Assembly: GCA_026770585.1 (NCBI GenBank)
Contig: MU646686.1
Coordinates: forward strand, 202,910 to 218,146
Source of the DNA: Baffinella frigidus
Lineage: Eukaryota > Cryptophyceae > Cryptomonadales > Baffinellaceae
DNA length: 15,237 bases
Reading direction: 5' to 3'
The notes below the pieces were generated by a model that was not told the origin of the DNA, ran no database searches, and saw only the letters and a list, made by a program, of their open reading frames with translations. A program made the position numbers and the translations under genes. Shown here one piece after another: positions 1 to 7,795 of the stretch (positions within the stretch are counted from its first letter, which is position 1; each line of letters starts with the position of its first letter).

Positions 1-397
1 GAAGAGTACACAAGCGGGAGAGGCGTGACCCAGCGAACAACACACACCAGACGGACACGACAACATCCACGACACACAAACAAGGGACACGGCACCATCC
101 ACAACACATCCGGGAGGGACGGGACCCAGTGCACAACACACCATGAAGGGACACGACAGCATCCACAACACACGCGGGAGGGACGGGACCCGGTGCAGAA
201 CACGCGCGCGTCCTCGAGAAGAACAACCGTGAAGTCTCTCCCGCACGCGACACCACACCAAAAATGGACCCCATCAACAACACACACGGGAGGGACGCGA
301 CCCAGTGCACAACACACAATGAAGGGACGCGACCCAGTGAACGGCACACACCAGACGGACACGACACCATCCACAACACGCGCGGGAGGGTCGTGAC
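1..397 (-). repeat. Minisatellite in RCC1 intron 6 containing an exon-6 echo (197-252)
   Basis: Degenerate repeats on the plus strand cycle through motifs such as ACACACGGGAGGGACG, ACCCAGTGCACAACAC and GACACCATCCACAACAC. The stretch at 197-252 is a near-identical copy of the last ~55 nt of exon 6 including the donor. Shorter scraps of the same junction (near 121-140 and 297-316) are built into the minisatellite itself. The plus-strand open frame over this array is not a plausible gene. Confidence 0.75.
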
Positions 398-3300
398 CCG
401 GTGCAGAACACGCGCGCGTCCTCCAGAAGAACAACCGTGAAGTCTCTCCCGCACGCGACTGCCTTGGCCTTGGCGCCTTCCGGCAGCGCCAACCGCACCG
501 GCGCCTTGCTGCTCGAGGCCACGAGTTTGCAGTTAGAGCACTGTGCAGAGAAGTTGGCCACGGAAAATGATAGAAAATCGAGAAAATGGAGCCATGTTGT
601 CAACCTTTGAGAAATTTAGTACCATGAATTTCTTCAAAAGTGGACAAAATGGCTCCAATTTTCCCATTTTCCCATTTTTCGGTGGCCAACTTCTCTGCAC
701 AGCGCTCTAGTAGCGGTGCCGAATTTACGATCACATCTCACTGAAACCGTTGCAGGTCACTCGTACCACAGCTACGGTCACCCTGGATACAGAGGGGGGG
801 GGGGCGAAACCTAGAGGCGCGGTTCCCGTCGCCGAGGTCACTGTAACCGCTACAGGTCACTGTGACCTGTAACTCGCAAGAGCGGCTGACACGGAGCACA
901 GTGGTTAGCACATATGCGTAAGGGCAGCACGTCCTACGGGGCGTGCGAGGTGCTGGCGCTAGTTGTTCGGCAATAAAATACCAATCTCTCACTGTAACCG
1001 TTACAGGTCACTGTAACCGTCACAGGTCACTGTAAGCGCAACCATATGCTCTCTTCGTTGATAGTATATGAGCGACGTTGAGCCTACCGACACGGATTTA
1101 ATCGTATATCACAGCTACGGTTTCCCTGGATACAGAGGAGGCTCGCAACCTGCAGGAGCATTTCCCGTCGCCGAGCACAGCTACTTCCGGTGCCGAATCG
1201 CAGTTACGGTTACACTGTAACCGTTACAACGGTTACACTGTAACCGTTACAACGGTTACAGGCCACTGTAACCGTTACAGGTTACAGTAACCGCAACACA
1301 TTACGGTTACCCTAAACCTACGGGGGGGGGGAGGCGTGAAACCTGGAAGAGCGTTGCCCCCGCAGTTAGTTGCTACGAGGAACCACTAGATGGCAACCGA
1401 CAAGGATAAGGTGACGATATTCGCCCCCTGTCAAAAGTCATCATACCCGAGAAACAAATCGATTTTTCTCCAAAAGTGGCCAATTTTTTGGGAATAATTG
1501 TGAACTGACCGAAATCCCCGAAATCCACCCAGTGGGTCCGCGTAGTGCGGTGCCGAATCGCAGTTACGGTTACACTGTAACCGTTACAACGGTTACAGGT
1601 CACTGTAACCGTCACACATCCCTAGACCTACGGGGGGGGGGAGGCGTGAAACCTGGAAGAGCGTTGCCCGTCCCCGAGCTGCCCCTCGTCACCCCGCCCG
1701 AACGCCAAAACCTGGTTTCGGGGTTCGGGTGTGGGGTTTCGGAACTGGGGTTTCGGGGTTCGGGTGTGGGGTTTCGGAACTGGGGTTTCAGGTTTCGGGT
1801 GGGGGGTTTCGGAACTGGGGTTTCGGGTTTCGGTCTGAGGGTTTAGGGATATGATTCGAGCCCAAACGCCAGCACGCTGTGTTCAGAACCTTCCTGAATC
1901 TAGCGCTGTCTCAGTCCAAATTGCTCTGAAAAATTCGAAACGCCAAAACCTGGTTTCGGGTTTCGGGTGTGGGGTTTTGGAACTGGGGTTTCGGGTTTCG
2001 GTCTGAGGGTTTAGGGATATGATTCGAGCCCAAACGCCAGCACGCTGTGTTCAGACCCTTCCTGAATCCAGCTCGGTCTCAGTCCAAATTGCCCTGAAAA
2101 GTTCGAAAATGTTTTTCAAACAGCAGGAGCGATCCATTTGCCCCCTCGCTATCCGACCAAGGTGTTGTCGAAGGGGGACCCCCCCGACGATCCAGGTCTG
2201 GACACATCCACCGCATAAGCCACACAGCGGACTTCGAAGGGATTTCGAATAACCCTTAAGCGATAAGACCTAGGACCCTACGGTAGGCAATCCGTAAGGA
2301 CATAGGGGGGGTTCCTACGGATAAGGTAACGGAAACTCGGGCTCTCAGAGCCCGAAAATTCCTTCGTGACCCGCTGTGCGGTACGCGGAGAGGGGGGACG
2401 CTCAACAAACCGGAGAGACCAAATCAGACAGAGGGTGAGAGAAACACCTATCCGGAGGCCCCTCTTGAGTGACAGCTTTCGGTTCAGTGGCCACACGGTG
2501 GACTACGAACCTTTCATCAAAAGTGAACTTGCCTGAAGAAAATTAACTTGACGGATTTTTTTGATGCAAATTGGTCACGTATCACCCTGGAATCCAGGGT
2601 CAACGAAACCCTCGTAGCCCACCGTGTGGTTAGGGTTCAGTTCCTAGTGCTTAGAGTTGAGTGTTTAGGGGGGGAAGGTACGGGTGGGACCTCTCCGGAG
2701 GCGAGGAGGAGCGCTGAGTGGCTCCCGCCGCAGGCCGCCGCCACCACCTAATCACGCACACCACGTCCACTTTTAGATTGTAAATGGTACCACGACGTAC
2801 TTTTACATTGTACGTGGTACCACGAATTACTTAATAAACACTTGTATGAGGGACATTTGACTAGGTGTCGGGCCGAGGAGGAGAGCTGAGTGGCTCTCCC
2901 GCCGCAGGCCGCCGCCACCACCTAATCGCGCACACCACGTCCACTTTTAGATTGTAAATGGTACCACGGCTGACTTTTAGATTGTATGTGGTACCACAAA
3001 GTACTTTATAAACACTTTCCCGAGGTATATTTGACTAGGTGTCGGGCCGAGGAGGAGCGCTGAGTGGCTCTCCCGCCACAGGCCACCGCAAGCTCCTAAT
3101 CGGGCACAACACGCGTTTTACAAGTGTTTTTAAAGCACGTTTCAAAAGCACCAATCGACCCGGCAGAATCAGAGCTACGAGACGCGCCCTCGCACACCAA
3201 ACGCACCCGAGCTGTTCCTGACACGCTTCCCCCCACACCCTAAACCCCAAACCCTAAACCCGTAAAACCAAATCCCAAAACCCTAAACCCCTACACTTCA

Positions 3301-5267
3301 AACCCTAATCCCTAACCCCTAAAACCTAATTCCCAAGCCCTAATCCCTCAACTCCAAACCCCGAACCCCCCCGGGGGAAACACAACCGCACATCATCGAG
3401 ACGCGGCGTGGCGCCCGAGAGATCCAGGCGTTCCGGTTTCCAGTGGCCCCAGTGGAAAACCCTTCTCTCTTAAACGCTGCCAACAACCCATCGGCGGTAG
3501 GGCATTTCAGGGTGGTCTGTTGGAACACACCCGCACATCGTCGAGAGGCGGCGTGACCCCCGAAAGGTCCAAGCGTTCCGGTTTCCAGTGGCTCTTTCCG
3601 TCACCCAGCCCCAACTGTTTTGGGGGTTGGGGTTTGGGGATTAGGGTTCCAGGATTAGGGGTTAGGGGTTCGGGTTGATTGCTGTGGCTCGAGCCGTCGC
3701 CCAGCTCCAACTGTGTCAGGGTTGAGGGCTAAGGGATTAGGGTTCCAGGATTAGAGGTGAGGGTGTAGGGTTGCTTCCAGTGGCTCTTCCCGTCGCCCAG
3801 CCCCAACTGTGTCAGGGTTGAGGGTTTCAGGTTTCGGGTTCCAACTGTGTCAGGGTTGAGGGTTGAGGGGTCGGGGTTCCAGGATGGGGGTTTAGGGTTT
3901 GGGGTTTAGGGTTGATTTCAGTGGCTCGTGCCGGCGCCCAGCCCCAACTGTGTCAGGGTTGAGGGGTTAGGGGATAGGGTTCCAGTATTAGGGTTTAGGG
4001 TTGCTTCCAGTGGCTGTTGTCGTCGCCCAGCTCCGACTGTGTCAGGGTTGAGCGTTGAGGGATTAGGGTTTCGGGTTTAGGGATGAGGGTTGAGGGTGGA
4101 GGGTTGGGGGGTTAGGATTCAAGGTTTGGGTGTTGGGGTTCAGGGTTTCAGGTTTAGAGTTTAGGGTTTAGGGGTTGGGGTTTAGGGTTGCGTGCAGTGG
4201 CTCGTGCCGTCACCCAGCCGCACCCGGTTTAGGGTTCAAGGTTTAGGGGGCAGGGTTTCGGGTTTCGGGAGTAGGGTTTACCTCGCAGCAAGCACACGCG
4301 TGAGGTTTAGGGTTGGCAATCGACCTGTCATGCGACGCCCCTCCCCCACCTGGGTGCGAAGGGTGCGAAGACCCTCCCCCACAGACCCTCCCCCACCCGG
4401 GTGCGAAGGGTGCGAAGACCCTCCCCCACCCACGCGATCTCTAACCCCTAAACCCCAAGCCCTAACCCAAGCGGGCAAGCGTGGTTTCAGGGTTCAGGGT
4501 TCAGGGTTCAGGGTTCAGGGTTCAGGGTTCAGGATTCAGGGTTCAGGGTTCAGGGTGCAGGGTTCAGGGTGCAGGGTGCAGGGTTCAGGGTTCAGGGTTC
4601 AGGGTTCAGGTTTCAGGGTTCAGGGTGCAGGGTTCAGGGTTCAGGGTGCAGAGTGCAGGGTGCAGGGTTCAGGGTTCAGGGTTCAGGATTCAGGGTTCAG
4701 GGTTCAGGGTTCAGGGTTCAGGGGTTGGCAAGGTACCTGCCCAGCGAAGCCCCTCCCCCACGCGAGCACACCCCCCGCGCGCGTCACAGCGATCGCGTGG
4801 CAATGCCCGAGCCCGACCGACACCACGCCCTCACACTCCACCTGGTGTAGGGGTTAGAGGGTTGGGGGTTAGGGTGCAGGGTGTCGGGTGCGAAGACCCC
4901 CCCCCCCCGCGCGTCACTGCGAGTGCGTGGGAGTGCCCGAGCCTGACGGATTGTACGCCCTCGCACTCCACCTGAGAGGAAAGGAGGATGAAAGGTCTAC
5001 ACGAGAATCCTGTAGAAATCTGGTCAACTTTCGGTGGGTACAGTCGACCCGAGTGAGACAGGAGCGAGGCGAGAACCTTGTGGGGGTAGATGGCGCCTCA
5101 CGCAATCGAGACTGCAAATCGCTTCCCGGGACCGGGGTACAAATCCGTCAACTTTCGGTTACTTAGTCAACCCGGGTGAGAAAGGAGCGAGAACCTGACG
5201 CAGGTAAATGGAGTCAGACGTAAGACCAGAGAGAGAGAGAGAGAGAGAAAGAGCGAGCGAGAGAGAG

Positions 5268-5361
<94 letters not shown>

Positions 5362-5409
5362 CGAGACAGAGCGAGAGCGAGAGAGAGCGAGAGAGACAGA
5401 GAGAGAGAC

Positions 5410-5441
<32 letters not shown>

Positions 5442-7795
5442 CTGGACCTTGCGGGGGTAGATGGAGTCAGACGAGTCTCCGTGCCCCAGCCGCCCATCGC
5501 GCCTGTGCACACGGACTATTATCAGAAGGCTAGGGTCTGAGATTTCTAGCTCTGTCCCAGTTCAATTTGTGCTCGTAGATAGAGTGCCCCCCCCCGAAAT
5601 TTCACAGGTGAATTTTGACACCCCCCCATGAAATTCACCTGTGAAATTTCGGGGGGGGCACTCTATCTACGAGCCCAAGTTGAACTGGGACAGAGCTAGG
5701 ATTTGCGGGTAGGGTCTGGGATTTGCGAAGACCGTGTGTGGTCTTCGCAATGTCACCCGTGTGTCACACGGCCTTTTCTCAGAAGCCTGCCCACACGGTA
5801 TCCGAGTGCAAACAAGCTGCGAGTACAAACAGGTTGCGAGTACAAACAGTTTGCGAGTAGAGCCAATCTGGTAGGACTTGGCCAGAGCGAACTTCGAACT
5901 AGCGAGATTGCGAACTTCTAGATGGACCGTAATTATTAGTAAACACCGATTTGTACTGCAAAATTTGAATTTAAAACACTACATGTCCAAAAGAGTCCAT
6001 CTAGAAGTTCGCAATCTCGCTAGTTCGAAGTTCGCTCTGGCCAAGTCCTACCAGATTGGCTCTACAAACAGGTTGCGAGTACAAACAGTTTGCGAGTACA
6101 CACAGTCTGCGAGTGCAAACATGTTGTGATGCAGTCGCGACCATGGTCATGAGAGCAACTCATTTGTACTAGGAGGACAACCCTCTCGATCGCCAGACGC
6201 GGCTCGCTGAGAACGAACGGTATGCACACACGCCTTATCCTCAGATTCATAGTAACGCACCCCAGGATGAGTTTTGTAAAGTAGCTCGTTCTGGTACAAA
6301 TTATAAAACAAATCCTCAGATGGCTAGGGTCTAGGATTTGCGGCTTAGGGTTTAGGTTGAGGGGTCGGGCTGCAGTCGCGATAATTTTGTAAGGACGCCT
6401 GTTCGTGCTTACGAAATGCCCCCAGCCACACAGTCACACACAGTGGGCTTCGACGGAAATTTGGCGCAGAAATGTAGTCGAAATTTCGGTAAGTAAGATG
6501 TCTTCCAACGGCAGCCCCTGGCGGCTTTTATTCATGTCTCGGCAGGTAGTAATTTTCAGGCAAATCAGACATATCTGGCCTCATCTCGCTACAATTGGTC
6601 TGGTACAGAGGCGGACGTGGCCGTCTTTACGACACGTTTTCTGCCGTTTTTGCAGGCTGGAGGAGCCGGACAGGTGGGGCCTCGGTCACATGTGTTTTAA
6701 AATTCCTAATTTCATACCTGCTAAAACACTATTAGCGCTTATTACTACCGGCTCGAGACACGCTCCGGTCACCCCATAAAAGCCGCCAGTGGTTGCTGGT
6801 GGTTTGTACCGAGCCATTCTTAACCTGCAAATCCACTCGTCAGGTGAGCGTCTGTCACTCCCTCTCGATTGCCGGCTGAGACCAAGCTCTGTGTACCTCG
6901 ACGGTATCCACAGGTGAGGAAACGCCAAAAGGGGTGAGCCTTGCTCGCCGATCAAAACGTTTCAGTGGATCCAGGGGGGGTACTGAACAGGCCGTGGCAT
7001 TTCCCAAACAATGACAAGGGCGGCTCGCGGGGGCGGGTGCTTACCCCTGTCCCCAGGTGTACAGCTCTCCTGCTGCCGTCACGCACGCGGAGAACCCGTC
7101 GCCACACGCAACCTGCTCAGGGGGTTTAGGGTTTAGGGTTTTAGGGTTTTACTACCGTTTTAGGGTTCAGGGGTTTAGGGTTTAGGGGTTGGGGTTTAGG
7201 GTTTAGGGTTTAAGGGTTTAGGGGTTTAGAGTGAGGGTGCAGGGTTCAGGATTGCGCACATCGCCACCACCGAGGAGTGCTTGGGTATACAGTAAATCGT
7301 GAAAAGCGATCCTGGAGTAGGGGGGCGCTTCTCAGCTGAAAATCGAAGCTCGCCATCAGTTCCGCGCGTGCTTCTTCGTTGGTGAGATTGCATTGATGCG
7401 CACGGGGATGCAAGGGAGCGCTGTCGCTATCAGGCGCAAGAAGTAGCAGTGCTCCTTCAGAGGGGCGGACCAGGAGCAGTCGGACACGTAAGACACGAAT
7501 CGCATCGAATCTGGTTGAACAGATAGGAAGGGAGGGCATCTACCTGTGTGGGGTCGCCAGGCAGAGCATCGACGCAAGACGGAGCAGGCGAGTTCGCCGT
7601 GCCCCCGGTCCCAAGCGCGCCCGACATGCCTCCCCCCCAAGCATAAATTGATGTGTGACCAAATCCCTTTTTGCAGTGAGCAGGAATCTGAAGCTGGTGG
7701 ACAACAAGTCCACCGGCGACCAAGGTTCCGGCGGCGAGTGTCGCGCGGCCGTACGACAAACGAGCGACGTGCCGCAGGACGCGGGAGGCGCGCAT
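1..7795 (-). CDS. RCC1-repeat beta-propeller protein, split gene, 3' end outside window
   Basis: Six exons join in frame on the minus strand: 7795-7544, 4841-4737, 3614-3531, 2747-2691, 1711-1653 and 508-398. All introns are GT-AG with phases 0,0,0,0,2,2. The product, about 242 residues so far, begins with an Arg-rich, acid-free segment (MRASRVLRHVARLSYGRATL) and a hydrophobic stretch near residues 20-32. RCC1 blades follow: YAWGGGMSGALGTGG, then VLAWGRGFAGQ|LGLGDG, then VLAFGRGDEGQLGDG, then VFCTG opening the fourth. Each blade also has its second-strand motif: VVSVGLGHCHAIAV, VVAAACGGSHSALLL and AKAVACGRDFTVVLL. Blade lengths of 52-58 residues fit the family. RCC1 propellers usually have about seven blades, so the gene should continue left of position 1. 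The presequence-like N-terminus suggests a mitochondrial, perhaps membrane-anchored RCC1-like protein; that is inference. The RCC1 family call is firm. The molecular partner (GTPase or other) is unknown. Confidence 0.87.
398..508 (-). CDS. RCC1-like gene, exon 6
   Basis: This 111-nt exon enters and leaves in phase 2, with acceptor CGAGCAG|CAAGGC and donor ACCGG|GTCACG. It encodes KAPVRLALPEG, AKAVACGRDFTVVLLEDAR and VFCT, finishing blade 3 and opening blade 4. The acceptor was chosen because it alone of the nearby AGs fits exon 5's phase and sits about 24 nt below a branch-like CTAAC; an AG three bases upstream (CTCGAG) is also in phase. The open frame runs back into the 536-707 element, but that extension does not look like RCC1. 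The end of the exon is copied at 197-252. Confidence 0.8.
536..707. mobile_element. 172-bp MITE-like inverted repeat with TA on both sides
   Basis: The ends GAGCACTGTGCAGAGAAG and CTTCTCTGCACAGCGCTC form terminal inverted repeats of about 30 bp with few mismatches. A second internal complementary pair (TGGAGCC / GGCTCC) is also present. TA stands at 534-535 and at 708-709. It has no coding capacity and lies just upstream of the acceptor of RCC1 exon 6. Confidence 0.8.
710..1652 (-). repeat. RCC1 intron 5 array: palindromic GTAACCGTTAC repeats and exon-5 donor echoes
   Basis: The intron is a tandem mosaic. A block starting CGGTGCCGAAT recurs at 712, 1190 and 1548. Self-complementary motifs (CTGTAACCGTTACAACGGTTACAC) fill 840-1310 and 1560-1615. 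Poly-G runs follow, and each cycle ends with a copy of the exon-5 donor edge (at about 803-838, 1146-1170 and 1345-1366). The copy at 1345-1366 repeats the last 15 exon bases plus GT exactly. No gene is seen. Confidence 0.75.
1653..1711 (-). CDS. RCC1-like gene, exon 5
   Basis: This 59-nt exon has acceptor GAAACCAG|GTTTTG and donor CTTCCAG|GTTTCA and ends in phase 2. It encodes VLAFGRGDEGQLGDGQRSS plus two bases of a serine codon, the opening of RCC1 blade 3. Copies of its donor edge lie downstream in intron 5 at about 803-838, 1146-1170 and 1345-1366. A copy of its acceptor edge is at about 1938-1960. Confidence 0.85.
1700..2107 (-). repeat. Tandem duplication around the exon-5 acceptor (RCC1 intron 4)
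   Basis: The block at about 1836-1938 (GTCTGAGGGTTTAGGGATAT onward) is repeated at about 2001-2105 with roughly ten changes. Each copy is preceded by GGGTTTCGG-type heptamer/octamer repeats and by GCCAAAACCTGGTTTCGGG, the exon-5 acceptor junction seen from the plus strand. The second junction copy (about 1938-1960) keeps AG but runs out of RCC1 sequence after a few codons. Confidence 0.7.
2217..2384. mobile_element. Dispersed inverted-repeat element, copy A
   Basis: The left end CCACACAGCGGACTTCGAAG and the complement of the right end (CCGCACAGCGGGTCACGAAG) are imperfect inverted repeats of about 28 bp. The internal segment (AAGCGATAAGACCTAGGACC) recurs in opposite orientation at 8948-9098. 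No open frame of note is present, and the target duplication is unclear. Confidence 0.65.
2491..2631. mobile_element. Related inverted-repeat element, copy B
   Basis: The end CCACACGGTGGACTACGAAC is mirrored by GCCCACCGTGTGG at 2619-2631. The termini resemble those of the element at 2217-2384 (CCACAC.G.GG.CT.CGA), so the two are probably members of one family lying side by side in RCC1 intron 4. Confidence 0.6.
2691..2747 (-). CDS. RCC1-like gene, exon 4
   Basis: The 19 codons have acceptor GATTAG|GTGGTG and donor GGAGAG|GTCCCA, phase 0-0. They encode VVAAACGGSHSALLLASGE, the typical RCC1 V..ACG..H...L...G strand pair. Exon 3 (LDDVR) runs into it and exon 5 (VLAFGRG) continues it without a gap in the repeat pattern. 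Two tandem copies upstream (about 2880-2922 and 3055-3096) carry two extra bases and would shift the frame. Confidence 0.86.
2752..3110 (-). repeat. About 174-bp tandem repeat carrying two frameshifted copies of RCC1 exon 4
   Basis: Blocks starting GCACACCACGTCCACTTTTAG at 2755 and 2931 share TTGTAAATGGTACCACG, GGACATTTGACTAGGTGTCGG-like text and a copy of exon 4. The copies at about 2880-2922 and 3055-3096 read GGCTCTCCCGCC where exon 4 has GGCTCCCGCC, so both gain two bases. 3111-3235 shows nothing recognisable. Confidence 0.75.
3236..3370 (+). repeat. CCCTAAA-type heptamer array (reverse of the local norm)
   Basis: Degenerate CCCTAAACCCCAAACCCTAAA units read C-rich on the plus strand, whereas the other large arrays in this minus-strand gene are G-rich on plus. 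The array lies in RCC1 intron 3, downstream of exon 3 in the sense direction. Confidence 0.85.
3387..3448 (-). pseudogene. Echo of RCC1 exon 3 (donor half)
   Basis: On the minus strand this reads HWKPERLDLSGATPRLDDVR, 18 of 20 residues as in exon 3. The first 24 nt of the exon (LGLGDGKS) are replaced. The donor GG|GTGTGT has become GG|TTGTGT. It is best read as a decayed duplicate, not a used exon. Confidence 0.8.
3531..3614 (-). CDS. RCC1-like gene, exon 3
   Basis: The 28 codons have acceptor AAACAG|TTGGGG and donor GTGCGG|GTGTGT, phase 0-0. They encode LGLGDGKSHWKPERLDLSG and then TPPLDDVR, the middle of RCC1 blade 2. A damaged second copy is at 3387-3448, and copies of its acceptor edge occur at least five more times between 3680 and 4222. 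Only this copy has both splice sites and the complete LGLGDG motif. Confidence 0.87.
3618..4290 (-). repeat. GGGTTTAG/GGGTTGAG array with five exon-3 acceptor echoes
   Basis: Degenerate heptamers (GGGTTTA, GGGTTGA, GGGTTCCAGGATTA) are interrupted by copies of the exon-3 acceptor edge at about 3682-3713, 3772-3811, 3915-3950, 4002-4040 and 4193-4222. Each reads roughly CAGTGGCTC.....CGTCGCCCAGC on plus; most continue with CCCAACTGTGTCAGG. On the minus strand these begin CAG|TTGGGGCTGGGCGACGG, that is LGLGDG, and break off after the SHW codons. A shorter scrap is at 3841-3848. Confidence 0.8.
4312..4436 (-). repeat. Exon-2 donor-edge echo and small tandem copies
   Basis: At 4312-4350 the plus strand follows the exon-2 donor region (GGTTGGCAA..., ACCTG, CGCCCCTCCCCCAC). 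On minus this gives a junction CAG|GTCGAT at 4325 with GT kept. Two to three further copies of GTGCGAAGACCCTCCCCCAC follow to 4436. It is the donor-side counterpart of the echo at 4909-4971. Confidence 0.65.
4484..4726 (-). repeat. TTCAGGG heptamer array, about 34 units
   Basis: This is a nearly uninterrupted run of GGGTTCA with scattered GGGTGCA and GGATTCA units in RCC1 intron 2, ending 10 nt below the exon-2 donor. All plus-strand frames translate as VQGSGFR-like repeats; these are artefacts of the array. Confidence 0.93.
4737..4841 (-). CDS. RCC1-like gene, exon 2
   Basis: The 35 codons have acceptor CACCAG|GTGGAG and donor GGGCAG|GTACCT, phase 0 on both sides. They encode VECEGVVSVGLGHCHAIAV, which closes blade 1, and GGVLAWGRGFAGQ, which opens blade 2. 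The join to exon 1 (DPTQ|VECEG) and to exon 3 (FAGQ|LGLGDG) restores the expected RCC1 pattern exactly. Partial copies of this exon lie on both sides (4909-4971 and 4325-4350). Confidence 0.88.
4909..4971 (-). pseudogene. Echo of RCC1 exon 2 (acceptor half)
   Basis: Minus-strand CTCTCAG|GTGGAG begins a copy reading VECEGVQSVRLGHSHALAVT, close to exon 2 (VECEGVVSVGLGHCHAIAVT). It then runs into a poly-G tract instead of GGVLAWGRGFAGQ and has no matching donor. Its pyrimidine tract is better than that of the real exon, so it could act as a decoy acceptor. Confidence 0.78.
5010..5222. repeat. Diverged tandem duplication next to the GA microsatellite
   Basis: Segments starting at about 5012 and 5139 share TCAACTTTCGG, GAGCGAG..GAACCT and GTAGATGG/GTAAATGGAGTCAGACG. 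A third scrap (CTTGCGGGGGTAGATGGAGT) follows the microsatellite at 5450. No coding meaning was recognised. Confidence 0.6.
5227..5442. repeat. (GA)n microsatellite, about 215 bp
   Basis: GA repeats are interrupted by GCGA, GAAA and GACA units. It lies in RCC1 intron 1 and is therefore (CT)n on the sense strand. The open frames (poly Glu-Arg, poly Leu-Ser) are artefacts. Confidence 0.95.
5549..5696. mobile_element. 148-bp MITE-like inverted repeat with TA target duplication
   Basis: GCTCTGTCCCAGTTCAA at the left is matched by TTGAACTGGGACAGAGC at the right. The arms extend almost to the centre (ATAGAGTGCCCCCCCC, GAAATTTCACAGGTGAATTT), leaving a short loop. TA lies at 5547-5548 and 5697-5698. 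Confidence 0.85.
5802..6122. repeat. 17-bp tandem repeat (GCGAGTACAAACAGTTT) split by a MITE
   Basis: About seven units of GCGAGTACAAACAG(G/T)TT occur, three before and four after the inserted element at 5860-6062. The insertion lies inside a unit at GCGAG-TA-CAAACAG. Confidence 0.85.
5860..6062. mobile_element. 203-bp element with perfect ~67-bp terminal inverted repeats
   Basis: The arm GAGCCAATCTGGTAGGACTT through ...TCTAGATGGA is repeated in reverse complement without a mismatch that I can see. A loop of about 70 bp lies between. TA is duplicated at 5858-5859 and 6063-6064. Identical arms suggest a young insertion. Confidence 0.9.
6266..6317. repeat. Solo arm of the 9351-9509 element
   Basis: GTTTTGTAAAGTAGCTCGTT and TGGTACAAATTATAAAACAA match one arm of the element at 9351-9509. 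They are flanked by the short inverted pair AGGAT / ATCCT. Confidence 0.6.
6518..6789. mobile_element. Possible 272-bp inverted-repeat element
   Basis: CTGGCGGCTTTTAT at 6518 is mirrored by ATAAAAGCCGCCAG ending at 6789, and GGTAGTAAT by ATTACTACC further in. The arms are diverged and no clear target duplication is seen. A 124-codon plus-strand frame spans the element but resembles no family. The rest of 6318-7110 shows nothing else I recognise. Confidence 0.5.
7115..7252 (-). repeat. GGGTTTA heptamer array in RCC1 intron 1
   Basis: Degenerate GGGTTTAGGGTTTTAGGG units are G-rich on plus and so C-rich on the sense strand of the RCC1 gene. Confidence 0.9.
7544..7795 (-). CDS. RCC1-like gene, exon 1 (presequence and start of blade 1)
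   Basis: This exon has 84 codons and ends CACACAG|GTAGAT in phase 0. I chose the ATG at 7795 because it puts an Arg/His-rich, acid-free stretch at the N-terminus, ahead of a hydrophobic run (LAAGTLVAGGLVV). This resembles a mitochondrial presequence plus membrane span. An in-frame ATG at 7837 would add 14 residues and cannot be excluded. Residues 51-65 (YAWGGGMSGALGTGG) are the canonical RCC1 WG...G.LG.G start, and the exon closes with VDALPGDPTQ. Confidence 0.82.

Noticed and set aside
4484-4726. CRISPR-like or telomeric array
   Set aside because: The units are 7 bp with no spacers, so it is not CRISPR. It is internal to a gene, so it is not a chromosome end, although the unit is telomere-related.
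4192-4857. 221-codon plus-strand frame rich in VQGSGFR repeats, and overlapping frames to 4975
   Set aside because: It is the translation of the TTCAGGG heptamer array plus exon-2 antisense. All frames stay open because the unit lacks stops, and the real coding sequence here is on the minus strand.
5159-5540. Frames of poly Glu-Arg and poly Leu-Ser across the GA tract
   Set aside because: Microsatellite artefacts.
6405-6779. 124-codon plus-strand frame
   Set aside because: It lies across a probable inverted-repeat element, resembles no family, and has no splice or neighbour support.
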